From assembly GCF_037975245.1 (NCBI RefSeq), contig NC_092576.1, positions 17,814,111 through 17,878,110 of the forward strand: DNA of 64,000 nt. Direction: 5' to 3'. Position numbers and translations under genes: made by a program. Shown piece by piece: positions 1-13,888 of the stretch. The number at the start of each line of letters is the position of its first letter. Within the stretch, counting starts at the first letter, position 1. This DNA is from Apostichopus japonicus. Its lineage: Eukaryota > Echinodermata > Holothuroidea > Aspidochirotida > Stichopodidae. The notes beneath the pieces were generated by a model, which saw only the letters and a program-made list of their open reading frames with translations, ran no database searches and was not told where the DNA came from.

Positions 1-94
1 AGAGCATCGGTAGTCTTAATGAAGAAAGCAAAACTGAAACTAACATTCGCTACAGTACGGAACCAACATACATCACCTGAGTTAATTCGTATGC

Positions 95-215
95 ACACAC
101 GATTAGCATACAAGGTTGGCATATAACGTTAGTATACAAGGTTGACATACAACGTTAGCATACAAGGTTGACATACAACGTTAGTATAAAAGGTTGAAAC
201 TATTTAAAGGAATAG
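95..215. repeat. 26-bp minisatellite at unit head (A)
   Basis: There are three to four copies of a unit containing CAAGGTTGACATACAACGTT, with single-base variants. The same repeat with different copy number is present at 24,835-24,920, 53,920-53,995 and 54,130-54,270. Confidence 0.7.
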
Positions 216-2086
216 CCTATGTAATCAAAGTCGTAATATGAAAACGTTGTTTTTCTTTTCGTTTTGCGCTTCCCTCTTTAATCAGCTTCCTCATTTACTC
301 CTCAGAAAACACTGTAATAACAAAAATTAAACAAACTAAAGAAGCAAGTTAACATCACACTGTGAAACATGAAAAAAAAACTAAAAACAGATAAATACTA
401 ATAGAATAAACTCGAATCCTAATCTTTTGTCAATTATCATGCAAAAACACACACCCCATACACACAGATTCAAACCATGTAATTATCGACATTGGATGCA
501 AAAGGATATCATACTTGTTAACGATATATTTAACCCTATAATGGTAACTTTCTACTTGTGGAGAGAAATCTTTGGAGAAATCCTTTGTAATTAATATTGA
601 CTCACTGGAATATCATTTCTTAGTAAATCTAGTTTAGTCATCTTGGAAATTGGTCTTTGATCAAATTAATTACAAACGTTTGTAATCCTGTTAGCGTTAA
701 TAGTTTTAACAATGTTCTATTGTCTGGCTGTGTTTTCGAAAGTTAATCTATCTACGATCGTTTGCTCCAGTCATCGTGTCATCCATAACGTAAATGTTAT
801 TTGGCGTGTTCGGAAACAACTTATCCTTACAAGAGAATATTGAATGTTTACTGCTTTATTCCTTTTAATTGTTGTTGTTCCATTGACGCTCCTGTTCGAT
901 GGTTTCAGTATCGTCTGTTCTACATAAACATTCACACAGACAGATAAATACATATTTCAATGTTAAGCAAATAACGGAACTCCCATCAGTAAAGGTAGCA
1001 TTAATTATTATAAACATCATTTTTCTTTACAATGTATTTCAAAGAAATATGTTGGACTGTAACTGAGAAAAGGATTGGCTTCCTTGGTTTAACTTGCCTT
1101 ATTTTTCTATTCAGCTGATGTTGACTTAAACAAATGTTAAAGTCTTACTTCCATTATTTTTCTCTGCCTTCAAGTGCAAATGAATTTTTCTTTCTATATT
1201 GACTTTTCGTTATATGAACAACAAAGAGCAAAAATCCAATCATACGATACAGAAAACGCTGTAATAATAACACAGTTAGAGAAATACAAAGGCAACTACA
1301 TCATACAGTAAAAAAAGACAGATAAAATACTAAATAAACTAGAAATATATAATGAGTATAGACTAAGTAGTTTTGAACACTGTTTCCAGACCGACCACAG
1401 TACACTTCGGTACATAATCACTGTACAAAGGGCATTCGATGAATTCAGTCATATACAAATTATTAGAATGTTGTGCGTCTGTTTATGTTCAAAAGTTGTG
1501 AATATGAAATGATAGCGGTTTATAGGGCAATGACTTAAGATATACTGTACACAGGGAAGTCGTTAGAATGAAGTACATGGTTGCGTACAGATTTGTAGGG
1601 GATTCTGGAAGACATCGTGTTCGAAAAAAGAGTACATTATGTTGTGCCCTGCAGGTGCCGATGTGTATAGAGTTGATGAAATGAGTTAAGACCGATTACT
1701 ATTTTATCTGAGGACACTCAGTTATAATGGTAAAAGAAATCATTAACACCAAATATTAGAAATATCGCTATTTGAAAAGATCGTCAAAAAGATAACCTGG
1801 TTCATATTCAGTCTAACTATTTTGACACAACAACATTATTTTAAATTAACTTTAATCTTTGTTTTGCTTTAAGAAATAAATATGTAACATCTGAGTAGTA
1901 TAGTTTAATAAAAATGAAAAGAGAAAGAGAGAGAAAAAAAGAGCGAATAATGAGATATTCTTTGTCCCTACGTACGTCATCAGGAGGAGTAGACGATGGC
2001 GGCGGCGACGATGTTTATAATTTGATATATCAGAGAAAAAAAAAAGCAAATGAAGAGATTTGTCTTTCCGTACGTCTCCATCAATA

Positions 2087-2275
2087 TTAGTAGTCAAAGG
2101 CGGAGATGGTGGCGGCTGTAGTGGCGGCGCCGACGATGATGTTTATAATTTGAATTATCACGTAAACAGTGATCCAAACAATACCGATACCAAGAGAGAT
2201 CTTCGACCACAACTTAGCGCTTGCAGAGGCTTGCTCGGCACCTTGTATGTCACCACTACTGAAAAGGCTTCTCAC
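2087..2275 (-). CDS. gene A exon 4, second half of CD225 domain and C-terminus
   Basis: The AG acceptor is at 2277-2276 and a TAA stop at 2089-2087, giving 62 codons plus stop. It encodes V-R-S-L-F-S-S, the loop [10 protein letters not shown], the second hydrophobic helix and a short alanine-rich tail ending F-D-Y. About 60-100 bp downstream (1,980-2,030) lies a second, diverged copy of the tail-coding sequence that this gene does not use. Gene C does use its equivalent. Confidence 0.9.
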   Translation of the reverse strand: MRSLFSSGDIQGAEQASASAKLWSKISLGIGIVWITVYVIIQIINIIVGAATTAATISAFDY

Positions 2276-5200
2276 CTTGACAAGAAATAAACATGGAAAG
2301 ATATAAAGAGACATTTGATCACTTGAAAAGGAAGACGGGTATAGCTTTCACTGAGATATGATATACCTGCGTATACCTGCACACACGTACTATGATGGAT
2401 CTGCTTTATATGATTAATATCACACAGGGCCGTAGCTACAATTATAATGCGAACATGTTCCTTCTCTCCCCCCCCCCCCCCCCTTAAAAACTGTCTGGTA
2501 GATGCCGTACGTATATATAACACATGCACGCAAAGTCGTACAAACAAATGATAACACTATTTTGAAAAATGAAAAATCATGTATCAATATAATAACATTC
2601 AAAGAAAATTGCAACTCCCCCCCATGACAATACGAAGGTAGACTACCCTCCTGCATTAACCAATCTTCCCCTCCTACTACCAGTTTCACAAATAAAAAAA
2701 AGCCAGGCTGGTTTTAGGGGCCAATTTTCAGGTTCCTTTTTCCAAAAATGAAATGATGGCACCATACTATTCGCCAGCGGATTAATATATACTGGGATCA
2801 TATGGGATTATATTACTTTTGAACTGGTAATGAAGAGTTATTCACATGTAATAAAGGTTTGCTAAAGTTTTTAGGAAGCGGTGGGAGATGAGAGGGTCTG
2901 ACCTTTTAACACATTTTCATGTTAAAGGTGACAACTACAGATGTGCTAGTGATACCTCCCGAGGGTGGCAGTACTAGCCAGAAATATGCTAGAATGGCAA
3001 TGATCCTCATAAAATACTTACTTTAGCTGCAAATACAATAGCCACGATACCAGTAGGCCAGAAACAGAAAATGGTGACCAGAATTGCAAATACCAAGTAG
3101 TCATTAGGTTGTACCTGGGTTGTACGAACAATTGTGACAGGAGCAGGCTGTGTGGCGGCAGCGACAGTGTTGACCTATATACGGGAAATATAGCAAGATT
3201 AGCAACTTTGCATAGCAAACTGTCATATAAAATATCACATCGGGGTACTATCGGCCATTAGTATATCATAACAGAATCATGTCTGTAACAGTGTTATGAT
3301 GTCATAAATAACCAATGTTGAGTAATATTGGTATTACTCATACACACACACTTCCCCACATTCCAGCTCGCTTTCAACGACACCAGGTCCACATTCCTCC
3401 ATGTTCAAATCCTATACCCGCCCGTGTTCTGCTGGTATGGAGTAAGAAAATGCCAATCAAACAGAGCTTCATTTATACCCTTAGTGAGCCCAGGACTATA
3501 ATAACGCAAACTCTAGAACATTACATAGGTTACAATCCCGTTGTTGTTGTTTATAAAGGAGAGCCAAACGTTCCATGATTGTTGAAAACTGTATTGAGAT
3601 GTCAAGTGTTTTGTAGGAATGTCTACATAAATATCAGCAATTAAAAGTATAAGAGAAGTATGGCGACTAACGTAATTATTAGCGAGTCATATTTTTTGCT
3701 GAAGATAGAGAAAAAGATGAAAAGACATAAACATAAATGTGTAGAGTATCGTACCAGTAGCACGCTTATAAGTTACAACAAATGCGACAATATGTTCAAC
3801 GTATCTCACATAAATGTTCAATATATTGCTCTTATAGTATTAAAAGTATTTTCATCAAGATAAGTAGACTATCACGGCTATCTGTTCAAAGGAATGGCGC
3901 CTATACGTTCAAAACTTTCTCTTTCCATTTCCCATTTTCCATTGACATATCAATGTCAATTAACTCCTAATGGATATATAATACGCTAAAGATGCTATTC
4001 TTATATAACATTGACATCTCATTTCAGGTTTCGATTGTATGGAACGTTTGGCTCTCCGTTGTTTCCTTTGATAATTACGTCTGCTTGGAAAGTTGGTACA
4101 GAACTTTGAAAAGACTCTATTTAAACAAGACCTGAGGTCGGCAGCGTAATTATAAAGCTGTGGAAATATTACGTTTTGTATAATAAATCATATGAGTCGG
4201 TATATTCCCAGCAAACACAATAACGTTTTAAAAATATCAGGAAAACGTTTGGTCAAACGGTATGAAAATGTTTTGGAATAACGTTATAATAACGTTAAAT
4301 GTTGAGTCTTAGAAATAGCGGGAAAACGTTTTAAAATGTTTTGTTCCAATATCATCACAACGTTTTTAGAACGTTTACATGATGTTTAGATGAAATATTT
4401 TAAAACCTTTTCCCGCTATTTCTAAGACTCAATATTTTACGTTATTATAACGTCTTTTAATGACATTTTCATAACATTTGACCAAAACATTTTCCTGATA
4501 TTTTCATATAACGTTTTAAAAATATGGGATGGAAACGTTTGGAAAATGTTATATTTACCATTATATATGTCTTCTCAAAATGTTTACCTAACATTTGATC
4601 AAAACGTTTACTTGATATTTTAATATAACGTTAATAAAATATCCGCGGAACGTTTGGAAAATATTATTTTAACGTTTATAGCAAATGTTATGATAACATT
4701 ATTTCCAAATGTCATCAAAATGTCTTGGAAATGATCGGATGACAGCGACAATACGTTATTAGATATCCCCATAACCCCGCCCCCCCCCCTTTAGCTCACA
4801 TCTGGGTCGTATGTGTCTCACCTCTTCCCCTGGCCATGCGCAGCTCGGAACTGACAGTAGGTACCCGAAAATTCTGGCAGCGGGATGCTAGATCACTGTG
4901 GCGTGACAACCGGCGCTCTTGCGAATACAAAGGGGCGGTACTTGAGCTTGACCTACTTGGTAGCTTGAGCTACTGGAACTACTTGGTGATTGTCGCTGAA
5001 CTCCCACCCCGATTAGCGAGATAATAAGTCAAATATAAGAGACATTATTTATGTTCAATGTAAACATGTTTATTTCTGACAACAAATACTAGAACACTAG
5101 AATATTACTAGAAGAGCAAATACAAAAACAGACAACAAAATCTGAGAACACAATACTAGAACGATGAGGGTTCAATCGCTGGAGTTGCTGGTCACTCATC

Positions 5201-8200
5201 TGATTCAACCTCAGATTCATACACCTGTGTGTTCCTCTTTTGTGCCACTTGTGATTTCTATAAGATATGGAGAACAATGGTAATATATTTTTATTAAAAA
5301 CCTTATACATGCATGCAGTTACTGATGGTTCCATCTACACAAGGATGTGCTTAACACATACATCATCCTGTTTATTTAACATGAACAATTCCAGTTACCT
5401 TTCTCATGTAGTTGCTGCCTCCTGGCATATTAATTAGGGCATTTCTGAGAACTTATACACATAAACTGGTGATTTTTTTTAGCCTAACACACTGTAGCAT
5501 AGGCGAATTTAAGGCCTAAAACTATATTTTTTTTAAATCTTCAAACGATGTCAATTTCTGTTCGGATCGTTTTATACACAAACTGGTTAATTTTATAGCC
5601 TGACACCCTGTAGCATAGGCGAATTTAAAGCCTATACTTATATTTGAAAACTTCAAACGATGTCTTTTTTTATTCTCATCATTTTATACACATAAACTGG
5701 TGAATTTTATAGCCTAACACACCATAGCATAGGCTATTTTAAAACATATATATACATATACTATCCCCCAAAAGGGCACCTTGATTCCACGACAATATGG
5801 CGTATCGCTTTGCGATGATGCCTTTGACAGAATGTTCTGTCACATAAATTTAGCACACCCACATCTAACATTTTGCCTCAGGGTGCTATCTCCCCAAGTC
5901 CAAATCTGAGGGGGTGGGGAATGGTGGTTACTCCAGATTTGGCCGGTAAAAAAACGGTATTTGATGATAATTTTTCAGAACATTTTGCAGATATCACTCT
6001 TCTGCTCTGCCATGCAGAACCAAGTGCATTAAGTTTGTGCCGAGTCATTTGTTTTTCACAATATTGTTTATTCACATCTACACAAACACTAAGTGCTTTA
6101 GAGACATGATCTTGTTTATTTCATTAATATAAACAATTTCAATTACCTTTCTCATGTAGTTGCTGCCTCCTGGCATATTTGGGGCATTTCTTAGAACGTC
6201 ACCGATTTCAAACAAGAAATCGCTCCTCTTCCCATTTTTGATGCATTTCCTTAGTGCTTCTGTACAAATGAAAGTAAACAAGTATTAAACATCTGTTTGA
6301 AAAAAATTGGCTTACATATTTTATACATACCCGTACCCATACTCATGAGTCGGTACTGGTACCCATACTCACAGTTTCATTTTCCTTGGACCCGTACTTA
6401 CAGTATAGGCCATTACCCATACCCGTAGTCATGAGCCTGTACCCATGGGTCCAGCACTTGTAGTGCTGTTTAATATGTATGCAATGTAATTTTATGACAC
6501 ATAAATATACTCAGTGACAGATCGATATATTTTTGTTTGTACATGTAAACTTGGGGACACTATGGTATATACACAGTTGGATGACTTTTTCAGGTTAATT
6601 TCAAAACTTGCCAGTGGGAGAATATCGGGCAACCTGGAACCAGGGTTGTTGATTTTTTTTTTTAAATCAGATTTTTTTTTTTATTTAAATCAGATTTTTT
6701 TAAATTTTGCAATAATCAAAAGTTCAATTTCCTCTCAAATGTTACCTAAATCTTCCAAAAACACCTATACCCACCCATATTACATACGAGCAGTCAGCCC
6801 AATGCTTTAATTTGATTTCCAGACAATCAACGGAAGTCATGCTGTCTTGTATATATTATTTCACAATTAGGCCCTATATCCCCCCACTAAGGGACCAATG
6901 ATACCAATTTCCCTTTGTTGAACACAGACACTTGTTTGTACCCAATGAGCTACTTCACAACCATAGTTTATGCAATCTACTGTCTATACACAGGAAGTTA
7001 ATTTATTCATGATACTCCACCCCAGTAAGATTTGATTGGGGTATTATAGGGAATTGTATTCTATTTGATAGTTGACACTCACTCTGAATAGGGAGTACCA
7101 CAGAAGAAGTGTGCATGGGCTCATAGTAGGCTATATATCTTTAAGTGCACCCAATTCAGTATTATCCAAGCTCACATGCTTCATTGAGTCTCTATCAAAC
7201 AGGTCAACTAGAGGGGATTCTTGCAGGCAATTTCTAGAATTGTTCAATTTGTTTTAGTACGATGGGACACATGCCATACCAGTGTGACAGGATTTTTCTC
7301 ACTGAAAATACCTCCCACCCCCGGGGGGAATTCAACAGGTTTAATACAAGTTCATTTGTTTGATAAAAGTTTGAATAAAGTTCCACTAAAGCAAGAGACT
7401 CGGCTCTTTCCTTTCTACAATCAAGACTATTTGCTTTGGTATTTAATTATACGAGTTTCATTATTGCAGTTTAATCAGTGCCATGGGCTATATATTACAT
7501 ATATATGGGACAGATATTACTGGGATTTACTGAAGTTGCTTTGATACTTGATTGAGACTCTACTTTAATACGAATTGTTTGATTTCAGAGATTAAGCTGA
7601 CCACAATTCAACTTTTCCTGCCAAGAATTAGAAAATTGATATCTTCCTTGGCTGGATATATGCTACTGAATACAAATGGTGAAAGTTGCATCTTATATAC
7701 TTTTTTACAATGGATTACAAGAGGATGGGACAGGATGTTACTCTGTCTACATAAACAGTGGTTAAGCTGCTGTGAAGCTGACCACACATCCTGCTGAAGA
7801 TTACATAATAATAGGTGCACAAACAGGTGTAGGGTTTTGGTTGTAGAAAGTAACACTAGAGGTTACAGTGTGGATGATCTCCTGGAACTAATAAGTTGGA
7901 GGTTTCTGAGAGGTGTGATGTAAGAACTTCCTGTCTGTGCTACTAGCTAAGATATTGTAAATATGTTCCTAGGGTAAGGGGAAGGTGAGATAACAGTAAA
8001 ATGCTCTCTGTTACAATTGTTACAGGAAACTCAGTTAGATGATGCTCCTGTTTGGAAACAATTATATCGATGTCAAAGCAGATATGTCTTGAGAAAATTT
8101 GTACCTTTGAACCAAGAAAATTATGTTCTAACTCATTCAATTTATCTGCAAATGTTCTGGTTAAAAATAAAAGGGCTGGGACCATTTAATAAAAAAACAA

Positions 8201-11200
8201 AGAAATTAGCTTCTTCTATACTGTATTATTCAATAGGAAATTAGTGTTACATATCACTGGAACATTTTAAGCTACGCCTGACATGGACCAATTTCTTGAC
8301 AAATCTTGTACCGATACCCCAAAAAGTTATAAACAAACTCAAACAAGTCATCTACACATGAATGTTCTAATTGCAAATAAAGGGTCCGAACCATTTTCAG
8401 AAAGGTAAAAAATATAAAACTGACAAAGAAATATATGCACATTATTAAATCGAGCCCTAACTTTTGGCGGTCATTTAAGTCGGCTGTCTGAACTTAGCAA
8501 CAATGGACGTTGTTGGCTCGATGTAATAACGCGTGCACCTGTTTCCAACAACATGTACAGTACCCTAACCTATTACACTAAAACCAACTTTTTTGTTTAT
8601 TTTCTGTACTAATAATCAAATCAAACAGTTAAAAAAGGATTAAAAATAGTGTGAAATATATCTAAACCCTAACCTGTAATATAATCACCCACATTTTCTT
8701 TGCAAGGTTTAACCAAAAACAGGTAGCCTATGCCTGGCCTACACATTATTAAATAACAAGCCCCAATCTCTTTTGTTTTCCTGTACAAAAAGTAGCCCTA
8801 GCCTATATACATTTTCCTAAAATGTTGAAACTTTCACAATTAATGTCTGCTAAGCTGATCTATAAAAGGGTGAACTTTGTTTCATACAGGTATTTTTTAA
8901 GCTTGAAAATTCCCTCTGATCCTCTTACGTGTCCGAACTTCGCAGGGTCCATCATACAAAATACGTGATAACGTGCATATCGTGGTAGGGTAGGCTAGGC
9001 CTATAACGTTAGTGGTACACCTTACGTTAATGCTATAAGCCTATACTATAGTACGGTAGGCTGATTTTGCATTATTTATGAAAAATACAATAAACTTACC
9101 TAATTATTTCTTGTTTTCGATAGACTTACTCCTAACTCCTGATGAAAAGTATCAAAGAATCTGGATAATTCACAGACTTGAATGAGTAATTCTTACTGCA
9201 GTAACTAGAGCAGTACGGGCTTGAAGTTGAACTTTGAAGTTGAAGGCAAAGTTGGCAGTTGGCAGTTGATGCCAAATGAGCAAATCAGCGTAACCAGCGG
9301 CACATGCCAAAAAACGCTAGATTTGCAAAAGTAAAACCCCAGAAAACGCTAGATATAGATATTAATGCACATATGTAATGTAGCCTATTACCTCCATCAC
9401 AGCACTTACTTATATGATAGACATTGTTATGAATATGATTATTTTAAACAAACTTCGAGTCATAATGGCTCAGAATCATAACAAAACAACTGAAGAATCA
9501 ACAAAAATACAACTAATTCAGACGATTCTAGTCTCAATCCGCGGTACGGCTGTGTACCTTAGTGTATACAAACTCACACAATGGCCCACAGTTCCGCTCC
9601 TCACGTTTACTACATGCAAACGTACGACTCAGCTGTACGTACGTTCTGCATTATTCATTTTAAATATATCGACCGCGATAACATTGTGTAAAAGTAACAT
9701 ATAAATAGCGGTTCAAGTGTGTTGCAAAGCGGGAATTTCACCTCGAATGTTTCGGATACGGTCATTTTTTTGGGAACCATCAATTTTGATACGAAAAAAC
9801 GTACGCTAGGACACCAGAAAAGTCTAAAACACGCTAAATCTAGTGTAAAACGCTAAAGCTGGTAACACTGGTGGTAATGGCTTTAAATTTAGCGCGTATA
9901 CGTCGTACGTACGAGATTTTTTTTAACCAATCAAATTCCTGGAATTCATACATGTGACACTAAGTTTGAAACTAAGTTTGAATCTTTTTATTTCTATTTC
10001 GGGATTATGAAAGAACATGCTCCATTAATATTAACCCTTGGGAACCTAACCGAAACCTATAATTATAACTTATTTTAAACGTATCTGTGATTAACCACGG
10101 TAGTCTAATTATTATAAACGTATCTATGATTAAACACGACTGCAAACCGCGGCCGCTTCAAGTGATGCTCAGTGGAGCGTGGCCTGACGGTCTGACGTCA
10201 CTCCCTAATGCGGATAAGGGTTATTATAAACGTATCTGTGATTAATCACTCTCACGTGATCTACCACAGATACGTTTATAATAATTAGACTACCGTGATT
10301 TATCACGATAGTCTAATTATAAATATTATGATATAACGTTTTAAGAAAACATTATTGAAACATTTTAAAGATATTTTGTAATGCTAAACGTTATAAAACT
10401 GTTTTTAAAACGTTTTAATATAACAGTTTGTGAACCTATTTGAATCAATTTGAGGATGCAGGCAATGTTTGTTTGTTTGTTTTGTTTTTTATTGCGTATA
10501 TACCAACAACGCATAATTTTATCTGACTTCATTAGGAAACTAGATATTTGAACAACATTTTGATATAATGTTGTAGGTAAAACATTTTTTAAACATTTTA
10601 AAAACATTTTCTTACAAATGTTATTGTATAACGCATTGAAAACATCATGATATCACGTTTTAAGAAAATATTATTGAAACATTTAAAGATATTTTGTGAT
10701 GCAAAACGTTATAAAAATGTTTTTAAAACGTTTTTAATATAAAAGTTTGTGAACCTATTTGAATCAATTTGAGGATGCAGGCAATGTTTGTTTTTAGTCT
10801 TTTTTATTTAATTTTATTGCGTATATACCAACAATGCAAACTTTTATCTGACTTCATTAGAAAATATTTATATGATATTTGAACAACATTTTGATATAAT
10901 GTTGAAGGTAAAACATTTTTTAAACATTTTAAAAACATTTTCTTACAAATGTTATTGTATAACGCATTGAAAACATTATGATATCACGTTTTAAGAAAAT
11001 ATTATTGAAACATTTTAAAGATATTTTGTGATGCAAAACATTATAAAAATGTTTTTAAAACGTTTTTAATATAAAAGTTTGTGAACCTATTTGAATCAAT
11101 TTGAGGGTGCAGGCAATGTCTGTTTTTAGTCTTTTTTATTTAATTTTATTGCGTATGTACCAACAATGCAAACTTTTATCTGACTTCATTAGAAAATATT

Positions 11201-12822
11201 TATATGATATTTGAAAAACATTTTGATATAGTGTTGTAGGTAAAACATTTTTAAAACATTTTAAAACATTTTCCTCAATGTTATTGTATAACAAATTAAA
11301 AACATTATGATATCACGTTTTAAGAAAATATTATTGAAACATTTTAAAGATATTTTGTGATGCAAAACATTATAAAAATGTTTTTAAAACGTTTTTAATA
11401 TAAAAGTTTGTGAACCTATTTGAATCAATTTGAGGGTGCAGGCAATGTCTGTTTTTAGTCTTTTTTATTTAATTTTATTGCGTATGTACCAACAATGCAA
11501 ACTTTTATCTGACTTCATTAGAAAATATTTATATGATATTTGAAAAACATTTTGATATAGTGTTGTAGGTAAAACATTTTTAAAACATTTTAAAACATTT
11601 TCCTCAATGTTATTGTATAACAAATTAAAAACATTATGATATAACGTTTTAAGAAAATATTATTATAACATTAGGAAGATATTTTATATAGCAAGACGTT
11701 TTAAAAATGTTTTTAAAATATTATTATTAACATGCAAGTTTATTAGTATATTTGATTCACATTTGATGAAGTGCCATTGTTTTCGTAGTTTTAATGCATC
11801 ATATACCCACAATGCATATTTCCATCTAATTAACGGTAGAATATATTTTTATGATATTTTAACAACATTTTGAAATAATATTGAAAACAAAACATTTTTA
11901 AAACATTTTTATGTTATAAAATAACATCATAATAACGTTATATAAATATAATATAAAAATGTTTTGTTATAACGTTTCTACGACCTTTTAAAAATGTTAT
12001 GATAATGTTATGTGTTTGCTGGGTTGAGATATGGATTGAAAATATGCTGTGATCATGTTTGACAATATTTCTATTACCAAACGTAGGAACATCTGTCTCT
12101 GAACATTCCACTAAATGATACAATTTATAAAAAAAGGATATTATCATTGCTTGAGGCGCTGCCTACATTTTCTCCAATGTTAACATCAGTCCTATACTTA
12201 CCACTGTAATTTGCTGTGGCTGCTGTTGAGGTGGGTAACCTTGTTGAGGCGGATAACGTTGTTGAGGCGGATAACCTTTTTGAGGCGGGTTACCTGGTTG
12301 AGGTGGGTAACCTTGTTGAGGCGGAATTCCCGACTTGTTATCATATGGAGGGGGCTGTTGATCTGGAAGTAACAAAATTGAGTGGTAACGTTGTTTCCGT
12401 GCATTTGATAACTGAACTGTCAAAGACATCTATCCTCGTGTATGGAAATACATCAAAAATATGACAACTGCTTTACAATGTTCCAAAGTTCATCTTTGCA
12501 GCAAGTGGATACAAACAGACATCTAATATGAGTGCTTTACAAATAATTGAAATTAAACGCTTAATATCAAACTTGTATGTTATTGATGATGTTCACTCAC
12601 TCATGGCGTCACTTTGTTCTGGTGTTGATATTTTGTTTGCATTTAATTCAGAAGTCAATACCAGGATCAGTTACGGGCCAGGAAACATGGAGTTAATTAT
12701 AATATTTAATGGATATATTTTTTAGTTTATAATTAGAAAACAAAACACGGCTAAATTGATATCATATATCTTATCATATATATCATATACATATATCAAA
12801 TATATATATATATATATAAATC

Positions 12823-12865
<43 letters not shown>

Positions 12866-13640
12866 TTTAGAGAATGACCATGATGATTGAAATGTTCGGA
12901 AACTGGGAATCCTGCAAAATTATATTTCCGTGGGGTAAACCTAGATGCCAAATATGCCCCCATATTACCCCAGGCACCGTGGTCAAGATTCCCAATGTTG
13001 ACTTTAGTCTTAGACCCCCTTCCCTCTCTTGTGATTCTATTAATGTTATTTACATCTTCTATCGTGTACTTTGCAAAGAGGGCAATTATGTAGGTGAAAC
13101 AGGCTCCCGATTCCGCTTACGTTTTAATAATCACAAAAAATCTATTCGTGATAATTTTGCAGGATTCCCAGTTTCCGAACATTTCAATCTTTATGGTCAT
13201 TCTCTAAAAAACCTAAAATGTATTTTAATTGCCTCGAACTTCAAATCAACTACTGAACGTAAACGTAAAGAAATCGATTGGATCTTTCGTATTAAGTCTC
13301 ACATCACCGGCCTCAACAAAGACTTGGGACCCCTTAACAACTATCAGTTCTACAAGCATATGTAATCCGTTCTTTGCTCCTTAATCCGCTTCCTGTTTAG
13401 TCATGGTTTATTTGGTTTTAATTCCATCATTCAAACTTACACTTATCTAGCGTCATACTTTCATTGTGTCACATTTTGTACTTCTCATTCGACTGCCAAG
13501 TATTGCTGACGAAGGTCCCAGGTGACCGAAAATTCCAATAAATTTCTAAAACTTACTCCTTATTTGTCAATTGTGAGTCATATCTTATTTCTCTGGTTTT
13601 CTCTAATAATATTTTCTTTTGGAGTAAACGTGGATTTTCG

Positions 13641-13704
<64 letters not shown>

Positions 13705-13744
13705 TATATATATATATATATATACTTATATATATATATATATA

Positions 13745-13794
<50 letters not shown>

Positions 13795-13888
13795 GTCCGC
13801 GTACAGAGCGGGAGGCCCGTGGTTCGAATCCCGGTGGAGGCTGAAAGTTTTTTCACTGTTCTTGATTTTCCAACTCATTACGATTTTC

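Larger units (their letters stand above)
4207..12023. mobile_element. 7.8-kb DNA transposon with terminal inverted repeats in intron 2 of gene A
   Basis: The element starts CCCAGCAAACACAATAACG and ends as its inverse (TTATGTGTTTGCTGGG). It is flanked by TT on both sides, while units B (about 29,755) and C (about 58,290) show the uninterrupted site TATATTGAGAT. The empty sites prove a single insertion with a likely 2-bp duplication. The left 550 bp is an AT-rich foldback full of AACGTT words. The right 1.7 kb is a tandem array. The interior carries spliced-gene exons on the minus strand, but I see no recognisable transposase. The superfamily is not identified, and most of the interior (6,300-10,000) shows only diverged internal duplications. 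Confidence 0.85.

Noticed and set aside
6328-6450. Telomere-like TACCCG/TACCCA-rich stretch
   Set aside because: The words are irregular, do not match the TTAGGG-type telomere repeat, and show no tandem order beyond a few copies.
8017-8244. 75-codon plus-strand open frame in the 7.8-kb element
   Set aside because: It has no homology or splice context and overlaps a diverged internal duplication. Coding status cannot be supported.
10330-12000. CRISPR-like array
   Set aside because: The repeats are 329 bp and contiguous, in a eukaryotic transposon. There are no short repeats with unique spacers.
12203-12429. Open frame starting Met-Ser-Leu-Thr as the N-terminus of gene A (also at 30,086 and 58,749)
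   Set aside because: A pyrimidine-rich AG acceptor precedes the proline-rich part in all three copies, and a conserved ATG-ACT-G exon with a GTAAGT donor fits it in phase. I keep it only as an alternative.
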